A stretch of DNA of 64,000 nt from Mimachlamys varia (taxonomy: Eukaryota; Mollusca; Bivalvia; Pectinida; Pectinidae): positions 29,238,792-29,302,791 of the forward strand of contig OX392532.1 of NCBI GenBank assembly GCA_947623455.1, written 5' to 3'. The notes under the pieces are model-generated. The model worked only from the letters and a program-made list of their open reading frames with translations. It was not told where the DNA came from and ran no database searches. Made by a program: the position numbers and the translations under genes. Of this stretch, positions 1 through 10,490 are shown piece by piece (positions within the stretch are counted from its first letter, which is position 1; every line of letters begins with the position of its first letter).

Positions 1-256
1 TACAATAAACGTCTATGATTGGTAAATTGTATTCCCAATGTCTGCTGTAGTAGAGTAAGTGTTGTCCTTTTTCATTTAATCAGACTTCAAATCGAATAAT
101 TGGTGTGTTTCTGTGTACGAGTATGTAATGGTATCAATATATTTTCTTTTGGTTGTTCAGATAAACGTGGTATATCTACACAACCGATACCTTTTCGATC
201 TTTTGGATTAACCACTACCCTGCTGGATGATAGGTCCCTTAACATGTCATTTTAGG

Positions 257-350
257 ATAACTATTTGCAGGGGTCTCCATGTAAATAATTATTTCCTCTT
301 TGCTAATTTTGCCTTTACTTTTATTAATTTCGAGTTCGGATAATGGTTTG
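257..350 (+). repeat. Dispersed repeat family B, fragment
   Basis: A short copy of a family seen again near 23.1, 27.6, 28.1, 39.4, 43.0 and 54.9 kb. Shared blocks are GGGTCTCCATGTAAAT, a T/C-rich stretch, then a GAGTTCGGATAATGG-like block and GACGCTTCGG. The flanks show no gene. It is assigned only by similarity to the other copies in this window; no terminal repeat or coding capacity is visible. Confidence 0.45.
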
Positions 351-689
351 GGACGCTTCGGAATTTCTAAGTATTAAAATGTGTTGGTGAATGATGTGTT
401 ACTTTTATCATGACTTTTGCTTATTTCCCTGACCAGTGGGTATTTTACCATCACATTTCGTCTGCAGTTTAATGTTTTGATTGAAGCTATTATATTGCTA
501 GTTCATGCATTTCAGCCAGACTTATATAACTGACAACCAATTATATAATTTCATGAATAGATTCTTCTAACGTTTTACATCTATCTATGATTTAATGTGC
601 GTATCGTTTATTATTGTAAAAGCAGCGATTTAATAAAGTATCTGTAGTCAAATATGTATTGGTTTTTATTATATATACGGTACTTCAAA

Positions 690-835
690 GATCCTAAAAA
701 TTACGTAACATACATACATGCTGCACCTTTTAAACCAGGTAATGGGTACAGAATGCCGAAAAAACTAAACTGCATCATACAGCTGTTTCTTCTATCTAGG
801 ACTCATCAGTGATGCTAGTGGCCAAAAGATTGGAA
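690..835 (-). repeat. Hammerhead-bearing repeat family A, single unit
   Basis: One unit of the ribozyme-bearing family on the minus strand. Reading that strand it runs from GGCCACTAGCATCA through the hammerhead core to a tail matching the other copies (CGGCATTCTGTA, AAAAGGTGCAGCATGTATG, TTACGT). It stands alone, with no neighbouring unit in tandem. Confidence 0.7.
772..815 (-). ncRNA. Hammerhead ribozyme, stem II decayed
   Basis: The minus strand reads GCATCA, CTGATGA, a 13-nt stem II region, GAAAC, AGCTGTA, TGATGC: the same 44-nt layout as the intact copies. Stem I (GCATCA/TGATGC) is perfect, both catalytic core blocks are present, and the cleavage triplet GTA is kept. Stem II, normally GTCC/GGAC, has changed to GTCC/AGAA and pairs poorly, so activity is doubtful. 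Confidence 0.6.
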
Positions 836-1924
836 TCGAAAATTGAATTCATCGTTCAAGTCGAGACACAAATATAAACATTTCTGATATTTGAAAGTAA
901 GAAATATGTTATCAAGTTTATTCAACAGGCAAATATGTTAGTTTTACTTTAAATGAATAAATAATTCCGAAATTGTGTTTTTCAAATGTCAAAGATATTT
1001 ACTATGAAGCTTTTTTAAGTTATTTCCGCGTTCATATCAGTACTCACTATTTTTTTATAATGTACGTATGTTAAGTAATCGGTCTCTGTCTGAATAAAAC
1101 AGTATCATTTTTATACCATTAAATACAAAATGTTAATTACATGTATTTGTCCGACATGCGAAAGAAAATTTAAAAAAATATTATTCAATTGTCGCAATAC
1201 AGAAAAAATGGCCTGCTCAATACATATTATAAAGTCGTTGAGTTCAGGAAAATGTCGGCCACTACAGAAAAACACGGCCAATACAATAATAAGCGCGAAA
1301 CATGATCATTTACGACACTCAGAAATTGCGTCAAATAAGCGTCATAACATATCCTCAGGAGACACTTCCAAGATTGAGGGACAGGCGTTACCAAAAGGAC
1401 AATGAATTTCCTATTGGGAGGAATCGACGAAGTATTTTGCTGCAGATCCTCCATGTTATGAATTATTTGACGAAGAGAAAAAAGGCGGATGAGAAAATGT
1501 CTTGGATAATGATAACTTCAAGGTTACCGAGATGAATTCTGTAGATTTAGTTTTGTCGGCCAGGGATGGTTTGTTTTGTACTACACAGTAGATAACAAAA
1601 CAAAAACATGTACATGTAATTGTTAAAAATGAAACTGTGTTATTGTATTAGCTTAAATATCTGAGGGTGACATTCTACATCATCGACACAAACGCCGCAT
1701 GCACGACGCATCATCATGACAATGTTAATTGATAATAATAATATACAACATATATATAGTGCTCTATATAATTCATTAAATTACTCTTAAGTGCTTCACA
1801 ACATGTGGATAATAATTTTATACTTACAATGCATAAAGTTATTACAATCTAAGTTAATGTGATAATATAAAAATGCATATAAATACAAACTAGATAAACA
1901 AATGTCAGTATATACATGTCGTCT
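836..1924. other. No gene recognised
   Basis: AT-rich DNA with only short overlapping open frames (for example 1130-1405 and 1302-1535 on plus) that show no family motif. No tandem repeat or inverted repeat of note. Confidence 0.5.
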
Positions 1925-2212
1925 AAGTTGATACCCTTAAAAAATGCAGACGTGAAAAGGTACGTCTTCAAATGTTTCTTGAATTTGGCCAGAGTATTTG
2001 GTTTTTCTGATAGCGGATGGTAAGTTATTCCACAACGTGGCCGAAACTCTCCCGAAACACCGGTTTCCATAGGTCACAGTACGAGATTCTGGGACACACA
2101 ACAATGATTCTGTCTCCGACCTCAGTGGTCGTGACGGCTGATACAAGGTAACTAGATCCCTATTGTACTGGGGAGCTGTTCCATCCAGTGCTTTGTATGT
2201 GTACACCAAAAA
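1925..2212 (-). pseudogene. 3' end of a LINE reverse transcriptase (non-LTR, CR1/jockey-like), frameshifted
   Basis: The minus strand encodes a 90-residue open frame (2209 to 1937) with the pattern typical of the extreme C-terminus of non-LTR retrotransposon polymerases in animals: VYKALDGTAP, then a YQPSRPLRS block, a RTVTYGNRCF block, and LWNNLPSAIRK. The natural end of the protein (TLAKFKKHLKTYLF) is read in a second frame overlapping 2070-1849, so at least one frameshift separates them. Catalytic reverse transcriptase motifs lie upstream of this region in the family and are absent, which fits a 5'-truncated insertion. It is not a functional gene. The clade is a guess from the motif style. 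Confidence 0.75.
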
Positions 2213-2459
2213 TTTTATGTCGTAGAATCGTCAATTATTTTACAATATATATAAAGCAATAGCCAAAAATCAGTACAATTAACACGTGCACATCAAATAA
2301 TACAATCATGATAAGTGTGCAAGAGCAGCCTTATCAGGAACTATCTACCTAGCTAATATCTCCGTATGTTTGTACATGTACCTGGGTGTGATACATTGTG
2401 TTCTGGTATTAGTGGAACGGTAATATTATCCCTGTACTAGTTCAATAAAGTAAAAATGT

Positions 2460-2690
2460 ATGTGAGACATAAATGCCCCCTTCTTCTTAATGAAATTAGT
2501 TCTTCGTGCTTATTACGTATGCCAAGTTTGATGACAATCGGATCAGTAGTTATTTAAATAAGCTGGTTACATTACCATGGGACGGGACGGAACGCGACGG
2601 GACGGGACGGACATGGGTAACACTATATGACACCCCCCCCCCCCTCCCCATTTCATTGCGGGGGCATTAAAATCACCATCACCACGGAAC
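2460..2690 (+). repeat. Dispersed non-coding repeat with GGGACGGGACGGA tract and poly-C
   Basis: The stretch holds a block ending CCAAGTTTGATGACAATCGG, then a short tandem GGGAC/GGGACGGA tract at 2579-2611, then twelve Cs at 2633-2644, followed by CATTGCGGGGGCAT. This arrangement resembles repeats common in molluscan intergenic DNA. No ORF with recognisable content. Confidence 0.4.
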
Positions 2691-2699
2691 ATGTATTTT

Positions 2700-3820
2700 C
2701 CATATAACTCACTAAACCTTCATGTAAAACACATCTCGTATAGGTACTTTGCTGTTAAAGACTAGTATATAGTTGATGACTTGGATGGAGGGCACCAGAT
2801 GATCTGTTGGACCCGAAGTTTGTATGATAAAGGTCCAATAGATGATATGTTGCCTGAAATCCCTGTCGACAACGGTTTTGTTATACCTCCACAACTATGA
2901 CATAATAATTGTTTTGTGACTTTTAAACAGTCGATTTTAACAATAAATTCCGCCCGCAAATGGAACAGTCTGTTTGTTTGGGGTTTTTTTTAATATAGAT
3001 TGTAAAGGAACTATTTTATAGGTGGTGCTACAATCTACAATACATAATTCAGTTATCCTTCATTATGTTGAAACACGTGAGGTAGTATGAGCAGCATGAA
3101 CTGTCAGAATAAACGTCGGAGCTTTTTCGCAGCAGTACATTTTTCCATATATTACTCTTTTGAAATAATGCAAGGCAGGATGTGGGAACAGTTTCAACTG
3201 GTAAAGGACCAGTAACAAATAAGGGTGCAGTCGAGCAGATTCCTGAAATAAGTTTATCAGGAACAGTGTCTCAGTTTTAATAAATGGTTTGGTAAATCTT
3301 ACTAAACATAGAATCAGTTTGGTTTGGTTGCAGTCCTTTTACCTTTTAGGTACAATATTGTCATAAACATAACTTGTTCTAAACCAGAAAAAAGATTATG
3401 AACCATTGACAAAACGCTTCTTTATACTTAGTACGTCGAAAGGGTACATTTACACCGCAATATATAAATAGAAATAAACATGAACCCAACACAGTACACT
3501 TACATTTCCAGCATCTTGTATCATTACAAAAAAAGAACTTTTTTTCACCTACCAAGACTCACTTACACGGTTTGTATCTAAAAATATCGTAGCCAAAAGT
3601 ACATCATACATTCATGCTACAACATATATAGATGCATTTTGTACATATTGCCAATCCATTAATATGCTTTTGCAGGTATAAGCTAGCAAAAGCCTGTTAG
3701 GCCAGAATGTTCCATATATAAGATTATATTTACATTCTGTGTTGCATTCGCCTATATATCATTAGTAAGCCAAATTGTAGTATATCACACTGTATAATAC
3801 AATTTTCAATCTGCATCACA
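2700..3820. other. No gene recognised
   Basis: AT-rich intergenic sequence. Open frames are below 70 codons and lack motifs. No large repeat was seen until the tandem duplication that follows. Confidence 0.45.
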
Positions 3821-3824
3821 TGAC

Positions 3825-4052
3825 ACGCCATGCTGGACTACGTATTATCAAAGCTTTGCACCCCCCCCCCCCCTAGATAACATGTATAATGGCTTTGAAT
3901 CAATCGCTTAGATGATACTGATTTAAATCATGACATTATGTCGTCATGTCTGGCGCCATATTGGACTACGTTACGTCAACGCTTTGCACTCCGCCTCAGA
4001 TAACATTTACAATGATTTTGAGTCAATAGCTCAGTTGACGTTGATTTAAGTC
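3825..4052. repeat. Two-copy tandem duplication, ~128-bp period, with poly-C tract
   Basis: Two diverged copies in direct orientation, with GCCA..TGGACTACGT at 3827 and again at 3955. Both share CTTTGCA, AGATAACAT and GATTTAA blocks. The first copy carries thirteen Cs at 3861-3873 where the second has CTCCGCCTC. Non-coding. Confidence 0.6.
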
Positions 4053-4149
4053 AGGCTCTTCAAGTAAAGAAACACACATGGAAAAGGGAGAAAGTTTAAC
4101 GACTATATCCCAAAGAAATAGACACGGGAATATTTTGAAAGTATCCGTA

Positions 4150-4332
4150 ATGTAAATATAAGCATTGAACTGTTACCAGATGTAGTATACAGTCGATATA
4201 TAATTTTTGTGACAGATAAATAATCACGTCGCCCTAACGGGCCCTAATAATCTATTTATCTGTCACCCAGATTATTTTCATATCGACTGTATACTACATC
4301 TGGTAGCAGTTCAATGCTTAAATAAATTTACT
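4150..4332. mobile_element. Foldback/MITE palindrome
   Basis: Two arms of about 60 bp, 4159-4220 and 4258-4320, are inverted copies around a short spacer containing GCCCTAACGGGCCC. Both arms contain AGCATTGAACTG, CCAGATGTAGTATACAGTCG and TGACAGATAAATA blocks. The left terminus (AATGTAAATATAAGCATT) is also found at the end of the palindrome at 43.8 kb, so both probably belong to one MITE family. No coding capacity. Confidence 0.75.
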
Positions 4333-4619
4333 TTGCCTAATTTTCCTTTCTTTGTTTTGTATACAGTTGTATTAATAATCGCGAAAAAAAGCTTATATCC
4401 ATTTCCTTTTACTCAACTGTTTTGTTAATGTGTTTCTAAAAACTGTAACACATTATCAGGTTTTCAACCTAGTCACATATGTTTTTTTTTTAATGTAAAC
4501 AGTTCGTCAACACCCAAATCAGCATAACAAACGCCATCTGGTGCATCAATCAGATTCTACGAAGTTATATGTAAAAAAAGGGCGGTATGGTCGTGACTAG
4601 TTTCATCTTCGTCACAACA

Positions 4620-4721
4620 CAGAAACGATAAGGTCGGTCAAGAAGTGTACATTGTATCTGGATCAACACTGTTTCATAAACTGCTGTATTCAAGGAAAGG
4701 TGGTGGAGCTTGCCTAAAGCT
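4620..4721 (+). other. Probable 5' untranslated exon of acyl-CoA synthetase-like gene 1
   Basis: The exon's 3' end is marked by a strong donor, GTAAGT, at 4722. The segment before it (TTCATAAACTG ... GGTGGAGCTTGCCTAAAGCT) resembles the segments before matching donors at 22284 and 40351. The matching acceptor is AG at 5451-5452, giving an intron of about 730 bp. The 5' boundary is not determined from sequence; the coordinate is approximate. The calls rest on comparison of three copies and await transcript support. Confidence 0.5.
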
Positions 4722-5480
4722 GTAAGTGTTTATTTATCATAATACATACTGTATAAGTGTCTTGCAGTTACAACTAACATCATTATCAAAGTCAAATTGT
4801 AGATTTCCACATTCGTTTGGATAAATATAGTATCTGTGCAAACGGAACAATACTCAATGCAGGCGTCTTTGTATATTTATACGTTTAGAACGACTAATAT
4901 AAGGAAAACCTTTGACACAAAAAGAATCATTATTTGTAACAATCAAAATAATGCATGGCAACAAAATTTCACTCATCGCTGTTCACATCGCTTAAAATTC
5001 TTTTCCTTTCTCATCGGATTTAACCATATCTACCACGCGTGAAACAAAGACGAGATTACCCTTTCATTTAAAGATTAACGGACAGTCTTCTCTAGGTGTT
5101 TGTCACTTGCACATGTGTATTGGCATCTGTTTTTTTTTTTTTTGCGGAACTTTGCGGTCATTTCGAGAATAAATCAAGTTTGATAAATCTGCCTATATTA
5201 AATTAAAAAGTGCGTAGGGATATTTATTTGTGGATTTCGATTGTCAACTAAATCAACGAAAATAACTCTCCAACGAAATATTAATGATTTCACAGCAATC
5301 AGGGATAGCATTTTTGTATTTTAATAATTTTACTCTAGGTATGGCAATACTATAATTTCTGTAAATTATAAAACAGATTCTATCATTCAAAAATCTTTTT
5401 TTTTTTCGGTGCCATTGACAGCAATGTTACTTGACACTTCCTCTTATTTCAGGCGAAACGTCTTCAAAAGATCCAGCATA

Positions 5481-7115
5481 ATGTCAAAGTTGAGTTATAC
5501 ATCTACTCCAAACACAAAACAACAGCAATACAAGTCTATCGTTGACGTGCTTATAGAGAAAACTAATGCTGCCCCAGATAAAGAAATCTGCATACACAGA
5601 TTACCCGGAGGAGGAAGGAAGGCTCTAACATATCGAGAACTGACACAGAAATCTACAAAAGTAGCCAAGTATCTTATCTCTAAAGGAGTCTGTGTCGGAG
5701 ACAGTGTCGCCATTATAGGATCAAACAGCTTGGAATGGATAATTGGCGAGTTCGCCATTTTCATAACTGGAGCTGTGGCTGTGCCGTTTCATAGAAGCTC
5801 AGAGGCTTTCACTGAGATCATGCTTCAACTGAAATCTGCCCAATGCAAAGCTGTTCTTCTGGATCCTCCGACAAATTCGCAATATCGATCGGAAATGGAA
5901 CGATACTTTCAAGATGAAGTATTACAAAGTAACGATACCGGTAAGCCAGCTGTTTTGCTACTTCAGAAGCCTGTGGATATACAGTTGCCATATATCGGCG
6001 ATGTTTTATCAGCAGAGGAGGAACCAATGGTAGCACTGCCTAGAGTGGAACCAGAAAGTTCTGCACTTATCTTATTAACTTCTGGTTCCACTGGTGTCCC
6101 AAAAATGGCTGAATTTACCCATTTTGCAATAATAAATTCACCAATAACATACGATTGCAATGAAAATGATATCTTTTTTTCAGATCGACCATTCTGTTGG
6201 ATAGGAGGAACGCCAATCTATGGTATAATTGGAAGATATGCTCGAGTATTCACAGATCCAAAGATATTACTGGAAGAGGAGAAAATTCAGAATGTCTGGG
6301 GAATCCTAAAAGAGGAACATTGTACTGTCGCATCGCTCCTCGCATATGCATTGGTAGATCTTCTTCAAAATCAGGAAGACATCATGCGTATGGATTATAA
6401 ACCCACATCAATATTAACTGGTGGCCAAATACCAGGGAGTCACTTGAGTGCAATTCGAGGAAAGTTCTGTGAAGATATACATAGTGTCTATGCAACAACA
6501 GAAGTGGGACTTGCAGCAAAAATATCCCTGACGGCGGAAACTGAAGTAGGAGATGTAGGAGAAATATCGCCTGGATATGAAGCCAAAGTCACTGGAAACG
6601 ACGATCAAACATTGGTCCATGGTGAGATTGGTGGTATTTTACTAAGGTCCCCCTGGATGTTGAAGAGGTATAGAAACCCTCCTGAATTGAACAGGGTTTC
6701 TTTCAGCGATGGAGGCTGGTTCCGCACCGGAGATATTGGTTTCATAACCGAAGGCGGTAAGTTGTATGTTAAGGGAAAGAGCGAAGATGTAGTGAAGAGA
6801 GGAACGATAACGATCCTATACAGGATGGTGGAAACAGAAATAGGCAGTTTCCCTGGGGTTAAAGAGGCAGTCGTTGTCGTTATCCCAGATCCACGTCTTC
6901 TAGAGGAGATCTGCGCATGTGTCATCTTAGAAGACGATACCACTGTTACAGAAAAGGAGTTGCAAAAAATGTGTTGGGATAAGTTAGGTGATAACATTTT
7001 GGGGAACTCTCCAACCTATTATATTGTTTTCCAATCGTTTCCTCGTCTACAAAATGGAAAACCCGATAGAATCACCATCAAGATACAAGCCATGGACAAG
7101 CTGAACATCTCTTAA
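5481..7115 (+). CDS. Acyl-CoA synthetase-like protein (AMP-binding, ANL superfamily), gene 1
   Basis: Predicted 544-residue enzyme of the adenylate-forming family, which activates a carboxylic acid with ATP and then transfers it to CoA; the substrate cannot be told. Start chosen at ATG 5481, 28 nt after an acceptor (AG 5451-5452), because gene 2 has the same MSKLSY start in the same place; an upstream in-frame reading from 5409 runs through the acceptor. Visible motifs: P-loop TSGSTGVPK (200-208), A5-type VYATTE (337-341), GWFRTGD (Asp418), hinge-like VKGKSEDVVKRG (near 431) and the C-terminal NGKPDR with the expected catalytic Lys527. Oddities: A5 is YATTE instead of YGxTE, and the A4 region reads TPIYG where gene 2 has APLFH, so a usually conserved His is lost. 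Coding region is a single exon. No signal peptide or PTS1 is seen. Function may be altered. Confidence 0.85.
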   Translation: MSKLSYTSTPNTKQQQYKSIVDVLIEKTNAAPDKEICIHRLPGGGRKALTYRELTQKSTKVAKYLISKGVCVGDSVAIIGSNSLEWIIGEFAIFITGAVAVPFHRSSEAFTEIMLQLKSAQCKAVLLDPPTNSQYRSEMERYFQDEVLQSNDTGKPAVLLLQKPVDIQLPYIGDVLSAEEEPMVALPRVEPESSALILLTSGSTGVPKMAEFTHFAIINSPITYDCNENDIFFSDRPFCWIGGTPIYGIIGRYARVFTDPKILLEEEKIQNVWGILKEEHCTVASLLAYALVDLLQNQEDIMRMDYKPTSILTGGQIPGSHLSAIRGKFCEDIHSVYATTEVGLAAKISLTAETEVGDVGEISPGYEAKVTGNDDQTLVHGEIGGILLRSPWMLKRYRNPPELNRVSFSDGGWFRTGDIGFITEGGKLYVKGKSEDVVKRGTITILYRMVETEIGSFPGVKEAVVVVIPDPRLLEEICACVILEDDTTVTEKELQKMCWDKLGDNILGNSPTYYIVFQSFPRLQNGKPDRITIKIQAMDKLNIS

Positions 7116-7339
7116 CAGCATATCATTAATAGACTGAGATAGCGATATTTGCTAACACTAAATAAGTGGAATTCAGGAATTTTTATTTTTATTAATTTTT
7201 TTTTTATTAAAATGAACATTAAATGAGACCTTGATATACATATGTGAGAAGAAATGTGTTGAGAACGTTTGTAAAATGATCTTTCCTACATGTAATGTTA
7301 AGCCTTTTGCATTGAGTTAAATAAGGACTATGGTATTCA

Positions 7340-7799
7340 AAGTGTTCAGATCAAATTTGGAGCATTGTCTTGAGATGCCCTTGGATACTAAAAGCATATA
7401 AATTTCCTTTAGTAATAGAGATTGGTTCCGCATTGGAGATATTGATTTCATAAGCGAAAGCGATAAGTTGTATGTAAAGTAAAAGGCTGATGATGTAATA
7501 AAAATGGGAGCGAAAAGGTTACTTTACGGGACATTGGAATCAGAAACAAGTAGTTTTCCTGGAGTTAAGGAGGCGGCGGCGGGCGCTTAACTGGATCAGC
7601 AACTCCTTGTGATTGTGTCATAATTGAAACGGAAACCAATATAACAGAGGGAAAAAAAGAGTTGCAAAAAATGTGTTGGGATAAGCTAGGTGACTCCCCA
7701 ACAAATCTCATGTTCAAATATTTCCCCGTCTGCATAAAAGAAAAAATCGATAGACTTAAGACCAAGACACAAGATATGAAAATGATGAGTTTCTGTTGA
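7340..7799 (+). pseudogene. Decayed C-terminal fragment of the acyl-CoA synthetase-like gene
   Basis: About 220 bp after gene 1 stops, a diverged copy of the last third of the same gene can be followed. It shows GATTGGTTCCGCATTGGAGA (matching the GWFRTGD block), KLYVK followed by an in-frame TAA, FPGVKEA, CVIIETETNITEG, KELQKMCWDKLGD, and a tail ending in TGA at 7797-7799. A low-complexity GGCGGCGGCGGGCG insertion or replacement near 7571 disrupts the PDPRLLEE block, and the frame is broken. The N-terminal two thirds and the P-loop are missing. It is the relic of a third tandem copy and cannot make an enzyme. Confidence 0.8.
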
Positions 7800-8470
7800 A
7801 AATATATCAAATATTTGAAGGAGGTCAGATTCTGTCAAGTTTTCGGATAAAACGAATGAAAGGATTTCTATCCCTGCTACTACAAGAAGTGAATTATAAG
7901 CGGAAATATTACAGCCTGTTAAAACAATAAGAAAAGGAATGATATGTTCTGTAGTTTAGTCGATCCAAACAAGTAAATTCATAGTTAGTGAAGAATGGTT
8001 GGCGAATAAGGGCAAAATAATGGTTTTTGACCCCGTCTTCGCAACAAGCATTGTTGTCATTAATTAAAAGCTCAATTTAAATAATATTTTTTTGAATTCT
8101 TATCATCTAATAGCAGCAAGCAACAGAATATTGAGCCAGAAAGTCTTTCAAAATGGTTCTCTCTATTGTTGTCAAGTGTGCCCTAACTAAAACCTGCCGT
8201 CAAAAAATACACTACACATTATCGCGCTTTTCTTATGGATGTGCATCAACATGACAGTGATTATTTCCATGGCGTGATGTGAACAATGACAGAACAGATC
8301 ATGATTATCCCGCTAAATAAGATATATGTGTAGCGGGATTTAATTTACTCAGGATTATGGTCGCCTTCTATTCTAGACCTCATTAAGCAAAAATGGGGAT
8401 GGTATAGTGGTAGCTTTTTATTACATTACAAATACATAGAATTGTGGTCTTCTATCTTCGAGGTGGATGT
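7800..8470. other. Intergenic, no gene recognised
   Basis: AT-rich. The only structured item is a small inverted repeat around 8310-8341 (ATCCCGCTA / TAGCGGGAT). Confidence 0.45.
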
Positions 8471-8477
8471 AATTTTC

Positions 8478-8556
8478 CTTTAGCTCAGGGGTAGAGCATC
8501 GGGCTGGCCGAATCTCAACGGTTGCAGGTTCAAGCCCCAGCGACGGCACTGTATTT
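8478..8556 (+). repeat. tRNA-like sequence, probably a SINE head
   Basis: Contains an excellent A box (TAGCTCAGGGGTAGAGCA, with a D-arm GCTC/GAGC) and a B-box-like GGTTCAAGCCC at the right spacing. The acceptor and T stems do not pair, so it is not a functional tRNA. Best read as a tRNA-derived SINE relic. No clear SINE body or tail follows. Confidence 0.5.
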
Positions 8557-8559
8557 AAT

Positions 8560-9430
8560 TCAAAGACATATATATTTTGGATCTTTGTAGCAGACTCTGA
8601 GAGAAATTGCTATTATTCAATTGGGGACAATGAATGACGCTCTATAATCCAGGGAACGGTTAAATTATTATCCAAAATATAACGCCAAACGATTTTTTTT
8701 GTTAAAATCCCAAGAAAATACCTTTAATTTGTTTGCGATATATATGTGCTATAACCATACTTCTTAGCGTTGATTTTTATTGTAAATGAACTGAAAATTG
8801 TTCCCAGAATAATGACTGTATCGTACAGCAATAAAACATAGCAAATTCTTGATTTGGTCACAGCTGAAGCGCGTCAAAAGACGTTTTCGGATGTCTGATT
8901 TCGGACACCTGTGTTATCTGGTTAAAACACTATTTATACATACGGGGATACTTGTTCTCTTTTACACTACCTTATACGGATTTGAACTATATCATCTTAT
9001 TGGAGTAGGATATTTTGTTGGACAAAACCTTTGATATTATAATTCTCCATCATTGAGGAACTAGGAGTTCAGTTGCTACATTTTAACACTGAATTAGGGG
9101 ATATCGATTGTAGCATTAAACTTTTTTCGTTATTATCATTTTTTATTCAATTTGATAATAAATAATTCAATTTTAATGATTGTTGTTTTTTGTTGGATTT
9201 AATCTGTCTAACTTCGGACTGTAAAACGGTCTCCATAACAATAGCTCCCAGACTAATCTGGATCACCTTACTTATGCAGTAGTGTTATTATTCTGTTTTC
9301 GTGCCGATTATTGTAATATTAATGTGTTAATATTTCTTACTAAATCATTGATTTATATGTTTATTAACATAGGCATGAGCCAATACAACTGAATATCATC
9401 ATCTGAGCTTTTCCCTGACAATAGATCACC
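8560..9430. other. No gene recognised
   Basis: AT-rich intergenic DNA with short open frames only (for example 8849-9034) and no recognisable motif. Confidence 0.45.
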
Positions 9431-9434
9431 TTGA

Positions 9435-9705
9435 CAGTATCAGACTATTTGAAATTATACACATAATAAATCATAATAACATCATGAATAAAAGAGTTTT
9501 ACTCATCTGGTCATTCTGTGCTTTACAATAGCTAAGCAAATTTCCATTATCACCCTTTCTTTTCTAGCATCACTGACGAATCATTGAAGAAGAACACAGC
9601 TGTATTTTGCAGTTTAATATATTTTTTCGGCCCGCTGTTTCTATTGTAGGGTTTGAAAGATGCAACATATGATTATGTGTGTTACGCCATCTGTCCTATA
9701 ATCTT
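9435..9705 (+). repeat. Hammerhead-bearing repeat family A, diverged unit
   Basis: Follows the family order: ATTTGAAATTATAC, AAAGAGTTTTACTCATCTGG, CTAGCATCA, the ribozyme remnant CTGACGA (9573-9579) ... AACACAGCTGTA, TTCGGC, CATATGATTATGTGTG, TTACGCCATC. Stem II and the GAAAC block have decayed (GAACAC). It is the first of three same-strand units in about 1.05 kb. Confidence 0.6.
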
Positions 9706-10084
9706 AAAACGAGGAGGTGAAGTAGAGGTGGTATAGTGATAATTTCATTACCTTGTCCCTGACATTTATCTTTTCAAAAAAGAGAAAACAAAGCACTTCA
9801 GAGAAGATGTACAAGAAAGTTCCTTAACTAAAAAAATATCCAAAGGAAATCATTACAGAACTTCCTTAGGTTAAGATTTCCTCCTTCGCTTATGTAATGC
9901 TTTTCTAGGGTGTTTTTTAAGTTAAGGAACGTAAATGAAACCTGAGACAGATACATATCTTGTCCCCTGCCACACAAAAGAGAAGCAATGAACCAGCTTC
10001 TTTCGTCTAACAAGTTGTTTTGAAAGTTAGTTTGAGTAAACCATTACGGGAGCAGGTGAATTCGTCCATACCAATACTTGCTTT

Positions 10085-10490
10085 TTGCCCCTAGCATTCC
10101 TGAATAGTCCTAGGAGGACGAAATAGTTAAATGATGTAGTATAATAATTTGTTTCGGCATACTGTATTTATTACTAAATTTAAAAGGTGTAGCATATGTG
10201 TGTGTTACGTCATCATCTTTAATGATAAGGGATTGCAGACTCTGCTGGTGGATTTTTAAGTTGCAAGGTACATAATAGACACATTTTTGTAGTACACGAT
10301 TTGAACATATACATAACTAGTTTAATTTACTTCTAAATTCATAAATAAAATGGGTTTTACGCACATGACCCTTCTGCTTCTACAGTAATTTAGAAACTAG
10401 GAGGATGAAACAGCTGTATGATACAGTTTAATTCATTTTTCGGCATACTGTATCTATTGCTTAATTTAATGTGTGTATTACGTCATTAAG
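10085..10490 (+). repeat. Hammerhead-bearing repeat family A, tandem pair
   Basis: Two head-to-tail units about 286 bp apart, measured between their CGGCATACTGTA blocks (10155 and 10441). Unit 1 keeps stem II and GAAA (GTCCTAGGAGGACGAAAT, 10107-10124), but its first core block is CTGAATA, which breaks the invariant G8. Unit 2 has lost CTGANGA by a short deletion yet keeps GGAGGATGAAACAGCTGTATG. Between them lies the linker block CACGATTTGAACATATAC ... GGGTTTTACGCAC, also present before the 24.6-kb copy. Confidence 0.65.

Noticed and set aside
5409..5480. Upstream GTG-initiated extension of acyl-CoA synthetase gene 1
   Set aside because: It crosses a strong splice acceptor and has no counterpart in gene 2. 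The shared MSKLSY start at 5481 is preferred.
8478..8556. Functional tRNA gene
   Set aside because: A and B boxes are present, but the acceptor and T stems do not pair. Treated as a SINE-type relic.
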